Source: Bacteroidia bacterium
GTDB taxonomy: Bacteria > Bacteroidota > Bacteroidia > J057
Reading direction: 5' to 3'
Length of the DNA: 64,000 nucleotides
Assembly: GCA_022760475.1 (NCBI GenBank)
Contig: JALEFZ010000005.1
Span: 160,845 to 224,844, forward strand
This document shows, piece after piece, positions 16,707-25,618 of the stretch (position 1 is its first letter; the number at the start of each line of letters is the position of its first letter). The position numbers and the translations under genes were made by a program. The notes under the pieces were generated by a model. The model was not told the DNA's origin. It worked only from the letters and a program-made list of their open reading frames with translations, and made no database searches.

Positions 16707-18614
16707 CTACTCCAATTGGTTGGAGATGGGTTGGTTTTTGGGATATTCTACCTCATATGAAAATCGAAGTACTTTCTTCTCCCCGGCTTTGAGGCTTAGT
16801 TTCCACTCCAATTCACCTTTGAGGTAGGTATAATTGGCTTCGCTACTCTCTTTGAGCAAGACTTTTATGTTGTCATTGGGTGAAATGGGGATCTGGTCGA
16901 GGATTCTGATTTGTACGGTACTTTGTTTGTTGTTGAGGATGGTGATTTCGAAGGCGCGCGAATCTCTTACCTTGGAGCCAAAGAACTTCCTTTCGCCATA
17001 GTCTTTGACCTTTTGTCGCTGGATCAGGATGTTGTTGTCTCTACCTAGAGATAGGCGGAGGGTATCGTTGACATATCGGGTGTCCAGCAATGAATTGCCA
17101 ACGTATTGATCTTCGAAGAAGAGGCGGGCTTGGCCTGAGAGGAAGTTGTACTGCCCCCAGTCTGTGAGGCTGGTAGTCAGGTAAGCCTTTTCATCTAGTT
17201 TGGGAACGGAATTGTATTCGTAGTCAACTTCAATTTCCTCTTCCACCATGGTAATCTTTTTGGCTTTGCCATCAGAATTGACTGAGTATGGCAACTGAAG
17301 TTTGTAGGAGAAATTGGTCTGGTAGCTTAATTTCTCCATTGGAATGAGCTTTTTGGTCTTTCTTCGGGCTTTATAATCTGTCCTGTCCCTTACCTTAACT
17401 CCGTCGACATAATACCGAGTCGCTGGCTGGATGGCTTGAGCTTTGAGGACCCTTTCCGTTAGTTTTTCTGACATCCCTTTGAATGGAACCATTTTGGTAG
17501 TCTTAAATCCAGGGCTTGAATTCACACCGATCTCTTGATAACCCCTCAATACCGCAGTAAGTCTTCCATTAGGTTCCGGCATTTGAATTTCATACTCTCC
17601 ATTTGCATCTGTAAGCGTGGAGATGGTCGTTCCGGCCAGGCTAATTCGAACACCTTCCAATGGATAACCATTTGCATCAGTAATTCTTCCCTGGGCAGTA
17701 GTGATGAAGGAAGTTGGATAAGCCGAATTCCTTTTTGTTGTATTGGGAGCTTTGGAATTGTTTTTTCCTATTCGCCATGGGCTAAGCCTGGGAAGGGTGC
17801 TGTTTTGACTGGGGTTACCGGATGAGATGGTGAGTGATACACCTTCCCAATCAATCCCTGTTTGTTGGAAGATCGAGGCGTGGTAGCGGATTTGTAGAGG
17901 CGAATCCACGCTCTGCGCCTTGATGTCATAGGATGGAATCCAGCCACATTCACCTACGAGATAACTCAATGCTAGGGGGAAATTTCCTGCTTCGCTTGCC
18001 TCTAGAGAGATGCTGACCTCTGTCCTGACCCTGGCTTCCCCTTTTGAAATCTGGTTCATTTGTAGGGCATACCTATGGTTGATGCGCTGTTTTTCTGCAA
18101 TCTCAAAGTTTTTCATCAGCAGTCCTTTTTCCAACTTACCCAATGCCTCACGAAAATAATCCATGCTTGCCCTTAGGCTTTCGGCATCAAGCCCTTGCTG
18201 GCCTCCCATTTCTTTGTTGGCCATTAGAACTTCTTTTTCCTGCTGAAGGATAGATCGTTCTGTATTTAGTAAATCTATTTCCCTTCTGAGCTTTTCCTGC
18301 TTGTCTTTCAGCTTTTCTACTTCTTCTCTAAGCTCATTTTCATTTAAAAAATTATAATTATGGCTGATGGATAAGAGGGTAAGGCCAGGAGATTTTAGAC
18401 GAATGCTTTGTGGATCTAATTCTGGAGATAAATTCTCAAAAATGACTTCATTTTCTCCTTTGGATAGACTTACCTCTTTTGTTCTCAGAATTTCTGCCCC
18501 TTCCAAATAGACCGTTACACTTTGGATTTCAGACTTGATTTGTTGGGAATGGCTTTGAGCAATCAGCGAAGAGGCCAAAATAATTCCAGTAAACAGCAGT
18601 AAATAGGTTTTCAT
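16707..18614 (-). CDS. MuiA-family protein (DUF4140/DUF4139) with inserted carboxypeptidase-like domain
   Basis: A 635-residue protein with a signal peptide (1-19, ending I-A-Q). An N-terminal DUF4140-like domain (V-T-V-Y-L-E-G-A-E) is followed by a coiled coil (about 90-180), then the DUF4139 region. The latter is interrupted at about 305-370 by a carboxypeptidase-regulatory-like beta-sandwich (G-R-I-T-D-A-N-G-Y-P-L-E-G-V). It ends in D-Q-I-P-I-S, E-W-K-L-S-L and V-E-Y-P. The family is named for a mucoidy inhibitor A homologue; its biochemical role is not settled. The inserted domain is also known in other Bacteroidota members. Envelope location is inferred from the signal peptide. Confidence 0.8.
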   Translation of the reverse strand: MKTYLLLFTGIILASSLIAQSHSQQIKSEIQSVTVYLEGAEILRTKEVSLSKGENEVIFENLSPELDPQSIRLKSPGLTLLSISHNYNFLNENELREEVEKLKDKQEKLRREIDLLNTERSILQQEKEVLMANKEMGGQQGLDAESLRASMDYFREALGKLEKGLLMKNFEIAEKQRINHRYALQMNQISKGEARVRTEVSISLEASEAGNFPLALSYLVGECGWIPSYDIKAQSVDSPLQIRYHASIFQQTGIDWEGVSLTISSGNPSQNSTLPRLSPWRIGKNNSKAPNTTKRNSAYPTSFITTAQGRITDANGYPLEGVRISLAGTTISTLTDANGEYEIQMPEPNGRLTAVLRGYQEIGVNSSPGFKTTKMVPFKGMSEKLTERVLKAQAIQPATRYYVDGVKVRDRTDYKARRKTKKLIPMEKLSYQTNFSYKLQLPYSVNSDGKAKKITMVEEEIEVDYEYNSVPKLDEKAYLTTSLTDWGQYNFLSGQARLFFEDQYVGNSLLDTRYVNDTLRLSLGRDNNILIQRQKVKDYGERKFFGSKVRDSRAFEITILNNKQSTVQIRILDQIPISPNDNIKVLLKESSEANYTYLKGELEWKLSLKAGEKKVLRFSYEVEYPKNQPISNQLE

Positions 18615-18805
18615 TATGTGTTTTTGAAATAAGATATGATTATTAAACCTCTTCCATAATTTTTTTTATAAATCTGTAAGTTTATGTCCTGTGGGTAGAG
18701 AATTTAAGTTCTAATAGGGGGATGGTGCTGAAAAAGTTAATTATGCCATTAAGCAGGAAAATTATGTTTGAATCAATAGATATTTAATCACCCTAAGGGA
18801 ATTGT
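18615..18805. promoter_or_regulatory. Divergent intergenic region
   Basis: This 191-bp AT-rich gap lies between two divergent genes and should hold both promoters. I could not identify a clear TAnnTTTG element in either direction. Confidence 0.3.
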
Positions 18806-19600
18806 ATGGACAAAATAATCGGAATTGCATTTTTTCTTTTGATCAGCCTATGTCCTGGCCTTTTTGCCCAGGATTTTGGCATCATCAATGACCCTGATGG
18901 ATATACCAACGTGAGGGATGAACCTAACTCGAAGGCAAAAATCGTTGGGAAAATTGCCAATGGAGAGTTGTTTTTTCTTTACAACTATTCAAGGGAGATA
19001 CTGGAAGGGAATGGCATTACTTATGATCCAAATTGGCCCTTGATCAATTTCTCAGGCTGGCCTGAGCATTATTTCGATACCGAAATCACCGAGAACCTGA
19101 AGAAACAAGGCATTCCTTTAAAAAAGCGAGAGTTTGAAGGCTACATATTTAAGGGGAAAATCAAGGCCATTTCACAAATGGAAGCCTTGAAGGGACATCA
19201 GCTCGGTCCGGATTTTCTGGTTTTCTCAGATGGGGAAAGCAGTTTTTTGATTAAGTCGGGCCCTTTTACAGAAGAGAATCACAAGGTCGAACGCAAGGAA
19301 CGGTATGGAGTTGTAAAAATAGATGGCAGGGAGCCGCTGGGTACAGACGGAGGTTTACCTAAAAATGAATTCAAGTGGATCAAGTTTGTAGAGGGGGATA
19401 AGATAATGGATATTTCCATGTCATCGGTTCAGCATTTATATGAACCCAGAATGCGAACAAAATCCACCAAGATGTTCAAAGGAGAAGATGGGACTTATTA
19501 CCTGAGCATGACCAATAGTGATGGGGCGGGGGCTTATGTGGCTTGCATTTCTTTCAAGGGGGGGAAGGTCAAGGCCTTGACAGCCCAGTCCGTTTTTTAG
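18806..19600 (+). CDS. Secreted protein with bacterial SH3-like N-terminus
   Basis: The 264-residue protein has a signal peptide (1-21, ending L-F-A-Q). It is followed by a bacterial SH3-like segment (about 25-60) with D-G-Y-T-N-V-R-D-E-P-N-S-K-A-K-I-V-G-K, the usual N-V-R form of these domains. The remaining 200 residues are not recognised. SH3b domains commonly bind cell-wall or surface ligands. It converges with rpsT and shares a terminator-like hairpin with it. The role is unknown. Confidence 0.6.
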   Translation: MDKIIGIAFFLLISLCPGLFAQDFGIINDPDGYTNVRDEPNSKAKIVGKIANGELFFLYNYSREILEGNGITYDPNWPLINFSGWPEHYFDTEITENLKKQGIPLKKREFEGYIFKGKIKAISQMEALKGHQLGPDFLVFSDGESSFLIKSGPFTEENHKVERKERYGVVKIDGREPLGTDGGLPKNEFKWIKFVEGDKIMDISMSSVQHLYEPRMRTKSTKMFKGEDGTYYLSMTNSDGAGAYVACISFKGGKVKALTAQSVF

Positions 19601-19625
19601 GATATAAGCCATTAAAGCAGAAAAT

Positions 19626-19649
19626 GGGAAGTTCCTTTCGAAACTTCCC
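19626..19649. terminator. Bidirectional terminator between SH3 gene and rpsT
   Basis: An 8-bp perfect stem GGGAAGTT/AACTTCCC with an 8-nt loop lies in the 80-bp gap between two convergent genes. A T-rich stretch (TATATCTTTT) follows on the plus strand. Confidence 0.55.
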
Positions 19650-19680
19650 TATATCTTTTACTCAAATGCCTTAAAATGAA

Positions 19681-19935
19681 TTAGGCAAGGCTGTTGACGT
19701 ACTTGGTCAGCTTGCTCTTCAAGTTGGAGGCGTTGTTCTTGTGAATGATGTTCACCTTCGCTACACGGTCAATGATAGAGATTACTTTCGGAAGCATCTC
19801 TTCAGCCTGAGCCTTGTCAGTAGTTGTGCGTAAACGCTTGATATAGGTACGCATTGTAGTTTTCTTGTACCTGTTGCGTAGACGACGAACAGCTATCTGG
19901 CGAATTCTCTTTTTTGCTGATTTATGATGAGCCAT
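19681..19935 (-). CDS. rpsT: 30S ribosomal protein S20
   Basis: The 84-residue highly basic protein starts M-A-H-H-K-S-A-K-K-R-I-R and contains R-N-R-Y-K-K-T and K-N-N-A-S-N-L-K-S-K-L, diagnostic of S20. It binds 16S rRNA early in 30S assembly. It is monocistronic, with its own strong promoter (19974-20003), and shares a terminator hairpin with the convergent gene. Confidence 0.97.
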   Translation of the reverse strand: MAHHKSAKKRIRQIAVRRLRNRYKKTTMRTYIKRLRTTTDKAQAEEMLPKVISIIDRVAKVNIIHKNNASNLKSKLTKYVNSLA

Positions 19936-19973
19936 TTGATTGTTTTATATGCTTCTTTCCTTGAATTGGACGG

Positions 19974-20003
19974 CAAATATAACTAAAGATTACTTTTTTA
20001 CAA
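19974..20003 (-). promoter_or_regulatory. Bacteroidota-type promoter of rpsT
   Basis: On the minus strand a -33 TTG (20001-20003) and a -7 TATATTTG (19974-19981) are separated by exactly 19 bp. This matches the Bacteroidota consensus TTG-N19-TAnnTTTG. The leader is about 35 nt. Confidence 0.85.
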
Positions 20004-20070
20004 AATGGCTGTCTATTATTGTTTTGGATTCATGTCCTTCATTCGATACTGACTACCAAGCTACTCCAAC

Positions 20071-20889
20071 ATGAAAATTACCATTAGCATCGATAATCAA
20101 AGCTATTCTCTGGGTGCACCTCAGGACATTGGCATTTCTTTAAATTTCAATGGAGCCCAACCCAATACCTATGGCGTACCTAAGGCAAAGGCTCAGGCCT
20201 TTGAGGGGCAAGGATTTGTCGGAGACGTGTCCAGGGGAGGTAGCTGTAACTTTGAGGTCTATGAATTTGTGCCGCATTGCAATGGGACCCATACTGAATG
20301 TGTTGGCCACTTGACGGAGGAAAAGGTATTTGTCCATGAAGTTCTACATAAAAGCCTTTTGACGGCCAGCCTCATTACGGTAGCACTTTCAACTGATTCT
20401 TCCAATGGTCAGGACTCTTATCAACCCCCCTTGGAAGATGGCGATTTTTTTGTGGGACTCGGGCCTTTAGCAAAAGCCCTGGAAGGAGCTGACAAAAACT
20501 TCCTGGAAGCACTAATTATTCGAACACTTCCCAATGCGGGGGATAAAAAATCTAGAAACTATATGCTAGACACCTGCCCTTTTTTCTCAAATGAGGCCAT
20601 GAAGTTTATTGTAAGCCTTGGGGTAAAACATCTGTTGGTGGATTTTCCGTCAGTAGATCGTCTTTTTGATGATGGGAAACTCAGCAACCATAGGATCTAT
20701 TGGGGCATAGTGGAGGGGGAAAAGAATATTCCTGAAAAAGTCTGGGCAGAAAAAACCATTACCGAGATGGTCTTTGTAGAGAATAACATTCTGGATGGCA
20801 ACTATCTCTTGGAATTGCAAATTGCTCCCTTTATGGCAGATGCTTCTCCTAGTAGGCCCCGCTTATTCCCTTTAAAGCCAGAGAATTGA
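20071..20889 (+). CDS. Cyclase-family (kynurenine formamidase-like) hydrolase, variant motif
   Basis: A 272-residue cytoplasmic protein of the cyclase/arylformamidase family. The metal-site motif of the family is H-x-G-T-H-x-D-x-P-x-H; here residues about 70-81 read H-C-N-G-T-H-T-E-C-V-G-H, with Glu for Asp and Val for Pro. The usual late D-x-P-S-V-D segment is present (D-F-P-S-V-D-R near 192). Family members hydrolyse N-formylkynurenine or related amides and esters using Zn or Mn. The altered motif makes the substrate uncertain. No kynurenine-pathway gene is adjacent. Confidence 0.75.
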   Translation: MKITISIDNQSYSLGAPQDIGISLNFNGAQPNTYGVPKAKAQAFEGQGFVGDVSRGGSCNFEVYEFVPHCNGTHTECVGHLTEEKVFVHEVLHKSLLTASLITVALSTDSSNGQDSYQPPLEDGDFFVGLGPLAKALEGADKNFLEALIIRTLPNAGDKKSRNYMLDTCPFFSNEAMKFIVSLGVKHLLVDFPSVDRLFDDGKLSNHRIYWGIVEGEKNIPEKVWAEKTITEMVFVENNILDGNYLLELQIAPFMADASPSRPRLFPLKPEN

Positions 20890-21014
20890 TGCCTAAACTA
20901 TTTCATTTGGGAAATAATTGCTATCGGCATCATTTGCAAAAAACAATAGTTTAGATGGCTGAATAATTTGCTATATTAGGTCAGCGTCTCCCAGGATAAT
21001 AATAACATCAAAAA

Positions 21015-22118
21015 ATGGGCACAAAAACCCAAAATTTTGACTTCCAGCGTATTTTTGACTCTCAACCAGAACCCTCAGCATTGTTATGCTGTGAGGGGGA
21101 TATAGTGTATGTAAATCAAGCCTTGTCAGACCTATTGGGAGTAGAAAGTGTTGAAATGGAAGGGGCATATTTCTCGTCAATATTGCGAGAACCATTTTCA
21201 AGGGAGAGCTTTTCTTTTTTTAAGTCAAGATTCAAAAAAGATGGGATCTATGATCCTTTGTCAGTGTTTTTGGCAGGAGATCATGAAGCTGAGTGGACCA
21301 TGAGGTTATTTTACCTCAAGTCGGAGAGTATGTTTCTTGTAAACTTCTACCCAGGTAAAGAACTCCAAAGTGATCATAGCAAGAATTCATCTTCTTTAGA
21401 TAAAATTAGCCTTGAACTTGAAAAGAAAGAACTTCAAAAGAAGAAGCAGGAAATAGATCACCTTATCTATATCATTGGACATGACCTCCGTGCCCCAATG
21501 AGGGCTATATTAGGCTTTTCTCAAATCCTGAAGGATGACTACAAAGATAAAATAGATGGCCACGGACTTGAGCTAATCGACATTGTCCAAAATAACACCC
21601 GCAAGCTTAACTCTCTGGTAAGTAACTTGATAGAGTACTCAAGATTGACCAAAAGGGAAGAGCTTGTTGTGGCCATAGACCTGAGAGAATTGTTTGAGCA
21701 TGAGTTTCGGAAGCAATTTGAGGGCCTAGAGGAGCCTCGGGAAATGACTTTCCAGATAGGAGAGATGGGCACCATCAGGGCTGATGCCAAATTGATCAAA
21801 ATAATTTCTACCGAATTGCTTTCCAATGCAATCAAGTTTTCCCGTGAAGTTGAGGAACCCTTGATCGAGGTTGGAGGCTATGTTGATGTACATGGCTACA
21901 CCTTCTACATCAAAGACAATGGTATAGGCTTTGACATGGCTTCGGGAGATAGAGTTTTTGGAATCTTTGAAAAACTGGTTTTGGAAGAGGATTATCCCGG
22001 CAATGGCATCGGTCTGGCAAGAGTCAATAAGGCTGTCAAGTTAATGGGGGGAAGAATATGGCCCGAAGCCCATCCGGGTGAAGGAGCTGCCTTCTATGTC
22101 TTTATTCCTCAAACTTAA
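21015..22118 (+). CDS. Orphan cytoplasmic PAS-histidine kinase
   Basis: A 367-residue protein without membrane helices. A PAS-like domain (about 8-115) is followed by a coiled coil (about 128-150), a HisKA domain with phospho-acceptor His156 in I-G-H-D-L-R-A-P-M, and a HATPase domain with the N-box E-L-L-S-N-A-I-K-F-S, G1 D-N-G-I-G-F-D and G2 G-N-G-I-G-L-A. The catalytic parts look intact. The type resembles the light- or redox-sensing kinases with soluble PAS input, but no cofactor-binding Cys or His can be asserted. No response regulator is encoded nearby, so its target is unknown. Confidence 0.88.
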   Translation: MGTKTQNFDFQRIFDSQPEPSALLCCEGDIVYVNQALSDLLGVESVEMEGAYFSSILREPFSRESFSFFKSRFKKDGIYDPLSVFLAGDHEAEWTMRLFYLKSESMFLVNFYPGKELQSDHSKNSSSLDKISLELEKKELQKKKQEIDHLIYIIGHDLRAPMRAILGFSQILKDDYKDKIDGHGLELIDIVQNNTRKLNSLVSNLIEYSRLTKREELVVAIDLRELFEHEFRKQFEGLEEPREMTFQIGEMGTIRADAKLIKIISTELLSNAIKFSREVEEPLIEVGGYVDVHGYTFYIKDNGIGFDMASGDRVFGIFEKLVLEEDYPGNGIGLARVNKAVKLMGGRIWPEAHPGEGAAFYVFIPQT

Positions 22119-22138
22119 TTCTTCACACAAAAAATAAA

Positions 22139-22173
22139 GGGAGCCTGAATCATTTCAAGGCTCCCGTTTTTAT
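22139..22173 (+). terminator. Intrinsic terminator of histidine kinase gene
   Basis: An 8-bp perfect stem GGGAGCCT/AGGCTCCC (22139-22146 with 22158-22165) is followed by GTTTTTATTT, 20 bp past the kinase stop. Confidence 0.8.
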
Positions 22174-22187
22174 TTGGTTTCACAATT

Positions 22188-23399
22188 TTATACCAACTCT
22201 TTTTCCGGGGTGTTTTTTTTCCTTCCAGGCATGATTACAAAGTGAAGAAGCAGGAAGGCAACGATGAGTACTGCCGGGAGAAAGGCCATTCTTTGTAATA
22301 CCTGAGCACCTGACATGTTCTCATCAAGAAATACTCCCATGATGGGTAGTACCAATGAGGTGGCAAACATACCCAAACCTCCCATAACCGAGAGTCCAAG
22401 CGCGCCACTTTTTGGGATTTCTTCAGATACAAAAGAGAGCATTGTAGGCCAGAAAAAGGTAATTCCAACTCCAAAAACAATGGCTGCTGCATAAACCATG
22501 TTACCGGTTGCCATGCTAAGTCCGATCAAACCCAGGGTCGAAAAGACTGCTGAAAATAGCAACATTCCTGAGGTGCTTAGCCTGTGGGCAATAGGTCCAG
22601 CAAAAGCTCTCCCCAAAGCCATGACACCACTTGTCAGTGCCAGCGCCAACAAGGGTTTTGCCTCAGCTTCCTTGAGCAAGGCTTCAATATTTTGATTGGT
22701 TCCCAACTCAGTGGAAGCCGTCAAAAGCATACATACAGCCATGAACAGGAAAAGGGGATTGGCAAGGGAGCTCCACATGTCCCCTGTTGAAACCCCCATG
22801 CTGACACGTTCGGTTTTGGGCATTTCCTGACCCAAAAACAGGAATCCGTATATAACCAAAGGAATGAATAAGGTTCCCAACATGATTTGCCAAGAAATAT
22901 TCTCTCCTACATTTAGGATATTTAAGTCTACCAGGAAGTATGCTACGAGACTTCCAATTACGATCCCTCCTGGGAACCAGACATGAAAGCGGTTGAGCAT
23001 TTTTGTCTTTTCATCAGGATAAAGTGTCGCGACCAAGGGATTACAGGCAGCTTCGACCAGTCCATTCCCCAGACCAATAGCCAGGGTACCAAAGAAAAGA
23101 GTATAAAACTCAGTGGCGAATATGGTAACCACTATACCAATGGCATGCATGATAAATGCTCCAAAAAGGATTCGCCTCATGCCCAATGCATCAACCAGGG
23201 GCCCGCCGATTACCATGGCAAGGGTGAAACCCCAGAAGGCAGGGCCGAAGGCAAGGCCCATATCTTTTTCAGAAAGTCCATAACCATCTGCACCAAAAAC
23301 CACATTTAGTTTGGCCCTGAATGCAAAAGTCATGGAAGTTACCACCAAAGCCAGACAACTGGCCAGAAAAAGGCGGTTGGGATTTATTTTTTCGTTCAT
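22188..23399 (-). CDS. MFS transporter (FHS-like sugar/H+ symporter type)
   Basis: The 403-residue protein has twelve hydrophobic segments in two halves. Features such as G-P-L-V-D-A-L-G-M-R-R between helices 2 and 3, and G-L-G-N-G-L-V-E-A-A-C-N-P in helix 5, resemble the FHS (fucose/hexose) branch of the major facilitator superfamily. It is probably an inner-membrane carrier for a sugar or other small solute. A sugar-isomerase-like gene lies one gene upstream in the same direction, which makes a carbohydrate substrate plausible but unproven. Confidence 0.82.
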   Translation of the reverse strand: MNEKINPNRLFLASCLALVVTSMTFAFRAKLNVVFGADGYGLSEKDMGLAFGPAFWGFTLAMVIGGPLVDALGMRRILFGAFIMHAIGIVVTIFATEFYTLFFGTLAIGLGNGLVEAACNPLVATLYPDEKTKMLNRFHVWFPGGIVIGSLVAYFLVDLNILNVGENISWQIMLGTLFIPLVIYGFLFLGQEMPKTERVSMGVSTGDMWSSLANPLFLFMAVCMLLTASTELGTNQNIEALLKEAEAKPLLALALTSGVMALGRAFAGPIAHRLSTSGMLLFSAVFSTLGLIGLSMATGNMVYAAAIVFGVGITFFWPTMLSFVSEEIPKSGALGLSVMGGLGMFATSLVLPIMGVFLDENMSGAQVLQRMAFLPAVLIVAFLLLHFVIMPGRKKNTPEKELV

Positions 23400-23473
23400 T
23401 TGAGTAGTAGGTTAGTGGTTTCTGCACAAATCAATGTTCTAAGATATAAAAGTTTGAACATTTTTATACGGCT

Positions 23474-23504
23474 ACAAAAAAACCACCCACTCAGCAGTAG
23501 GTAG
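23474..23504 (-). terminator. Intrinsic terminator after a minus-strand gene
   Basis: On the minus strand a 9-bp stem with two G-T pairs (23496-23504 with 23483-23491, CAGC/GCTG loop) is followed by seven T. It lies 26 bp past the stop of the secreted-protein gene ending at 23530. Confidence 0.7.
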
Positions 23505-23529
23505 TTTCAGTTGAAATCTTTTGCGGAAA

Positions 23530-24276
23530 TTATTTGCCTCGGGCGGCCTTTTCCAGGCTTACAGTAAACATCATTTTGATGGATGTAGGTTCTACAGGGT
23601 TGAGCAGGGCATCTACTTCCATGTCATGTACCGTTCCGAAGTCAAATATTTTCTTGTCATGTGAAAGGGTATTCACCTTGAAATCAGACTTGATGTCCTT
23701 CTTCCTAAGCATGTCTTTGTAGACCATGTTGATTCCCAAATTTGAATTCAAGGGCATGTTTCCTACCACAATTCTCCGTTCAAGGCCACAGCGATTGGGA
23801 TTTTGATCTCGGATGATGACCTCTGGTATTTCTTCTACCCAAATGACATGGCCATCCGAAAGGGTCAACTCATATTTCAGCGTTAAGGTATCATTGGCAA
23901 GAGAAACATTTCCCATTTTTGCCATTGGCTGCTGGGTTTCACCATCTTTCATGACTTTCCAGCCATTTTTTTGGCTAGGGTCTTCCTGATAGAATGTCAA
24001 TCCATTTGAGATAACCTTTTTACCTCCTTCTTCGATTTTTACCCCTCCCTGCCATGCCTTTATTAGCTGACAATTATTTCTGTCGTAAGCTACCCATAGC
24101 TGTTTGTGGAGGGCAACCACAAGTACATTCGGCCTTCCATCCAGTGTGGCAGTGAATACCCAGTTGGCGATGGGACGTTTTGGAACTTCTTCCTCTTCTT
24201 TTTCTTTATCCTTGTCCTGTGCCCAAGCCAAGCTGATTGACAACAGTAAAAAGAGAAACACGCTAACTTTCTTCAT
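23530..24276 (-). CDS. Secreted protein resembling cytochrome-associated N-terminal domains
   Basis: I place the start at ATG 24276 (248 residues) directly before a signal peptide (M-K-K-V-S-V-F, ending A-W-A-Q); ATG 24285 or 24324 would only add residues. After an acidic patch comes D-G-R-P-N-V-L-V-V-A-L-H, L-W-V-A-Y-D and C-Q-L-I-K-A-W-Q-G-G-V. This resembles a domain found at the start of some Bacteroidota and Planctomycetota cytochrome c or glucose-dehydrogenase-like proteins, here alone without a heme motif (no C-x-x-C-H). It ends in A-A-R-G-K. The function is unknown. It lies between the MFS and sugar-isomerase genes and may be co-transcribed with the latter. Confidence 0.65.
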   Translation of the reverse strand: MKKVSVFLFLLLSISLAWAQDKDKEKEEEEVPKRPIANWVFTATLDGRPNVLVVALHKQLWVAYDRNNCQLIKAWQGGVKIEEGGKKVISNGLTFYQEDPSQKNGWKVMKDGETQQPMAKMGNVSLANDTLTLKYELTLSDGHVIWVEEIPEVIIRDQNPNRCGLERRIVVGNMPLNSNLGINMVYKDMLRKKDIKSDFKVNTLSHDKKIFDFGTVHDMEVDALLNPVEPTSIKMMFTVSLEKAARGK

Positions 24277-24362
24277 CAGATCCATGTAGTTTTGATTTAT
24301 ACAAAGAAAAAAAACTCCTGGCATAGGTTCAACGGATAAATCAAGCTCAAATTTTTCTGGAT

Positions 24363-25418
24363 TCAGTCCAAGCCAAGGATTTCTCTATTTTCTGCCTCAT
24401 CGATTCCGCTGTCTGCAAAATCGTCGAAGGCTTTTTCTGTAACTCGAATGATATGATCTTCAATAAAAGGGGCACCCTCTTCAGCCCCTTGTTGAGAGTC
24501 TTTGATGGCGCATTCCCATTCCATGACTGCCCACCCGTCAAAGCCATACTGGCTGAGTTTGGAGAAAATTGATATGAAATCTATATCACCATCTCCTAGA
24601 GAGCGGAACCTTCCAGGGCGATCTACCCAGCTTTGATAACCTCCATAGACACCGGACTTACCAGTAGGATTGTATTCTGCATCCTTGACATGGAACATGC
24701 GAATGAACTCATGGTAGAAATCTATATATTGTAGGTAGTCTAATTGTTGTAAGACGAAATGCGAGGGATCATAAAGCATTTTACAACGTTGGTGGTTTCC
24801 GGTTTCTGCAAGGAACCTTTCAAAGGTAATTCCGTCATGAAGGTCTTCTCCGGGATGAATTTCATAACAAACATCAACCCCAACTTCATCAAATGCATTT
24901 AAGATAGGAAGCCATCTTTTAGCGAGTTCCGAAAAAGCAGCTTCTACGAGTCCGGATGGGCGCTGTGGCCATGGATAGACATAAGGCCAGGCAAGTGCAC
25001 CAGAAAAAGTCGCATGGGCGTTGAGTCCCAATTTTGCACTGGCTTGGGCAGCATGCATCATTTGCTGGATGGCCCATTCTGTCCTTGCTTTGGGATTGCC
25101 ATGAACCTTATCCGGAGCAAAACCATCAAACATCTTGTCATAGGCGGGGTGGACGGCTACCAACTGCCCCTGCAAATGGGTAGATAACTCTGTGATCACT
25201 ACGCCTGCATCAGATGCAATCCCTTGAATTTCGTCTATATAGGTCTCCGAAGTGGCGGCCTTTTCCAAGTCAAATAGTTTATCATCCCAGGAAGGGATTT
25301 GAACCCCAAGGTATCCAAGGTCGGAAGCCCATTGGCATATGTCTTGAAAGTTGTTGAATGGAGGTTCGTCGCCAGCGAATTGTGCGAGAAAGATTGCGGG
25401 TCCTTTTATGGTTTTCAT
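24363..25418 (-). CDS. Sugar phosphate isomerase/epimerase-family TIM barrel
   Basis: From ATG 25418 the protein is 351 residues; the 15 codons upstream in frame are not conserved-looking. It shows the xylose-isomerase-like TIM-barrel pattern: L-G-Y-L-G-V-Q-I near the start, C-Y-E-I-H-P-G-E-D (metal-binding Glu and His) near 190, Y-D-P-S-H-F (metal-binding Asp and His) near 220, H-V-K-D-A-E near 250, and W-E-C-A near the end. Members isomerise or epimerise sugars or inositols using divalent metals. The acidic and His residues of the metal site are present. The exact substrate is not known. Confidence 0.85.
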   Translation of the reverse strand: MKTIKGPAIFLAQFAGDEPPFNNFQDICQWASDLGYLGVQIPSWDDKLFDLEKAATSETYIDEIQGIASDAGVVITELSTHLQGQLVAVHPAYDKMFDGFAPDKVHGNPKARTEWAIQQMMHAAQASAKLGLNAHATFSGALAWPYVYPWPQRPSGLVEAAFSELAKRWLPILNAFDEVGVDVCYEIHPGEDLHDGITFERFLAETGNHQRCKMLYDPSHFVLQQLDYLQYIDFYHEFIRMFHVKDAEYNPTGKSGVYGGYQSWVDRPGRFRSLGDGDIDFISIFSKLSQYGFDGWAVMEWECAIKDSQQGAEEGAPFIEDHIIRVTEKAFDDFADSGIDEAENREILGLD

Positions 25419-25618
25419 TCGTAGGTAAATTGTAATGCTAATCGTTGGGAAAGATATAGCCAAATGGCATTGTATGCAATAATTTGAAATAGGAACACTC
25501 CTGGAGATCTGGCATTTGTCCCGAAGTAATCCAGAGAGAATTGTAAAGGAAATAATTGGTTTAGCTTCCTGTAAATTCTATATTCTTACAGAAATTAACA
25601 CCTGCATCAACACATCCC

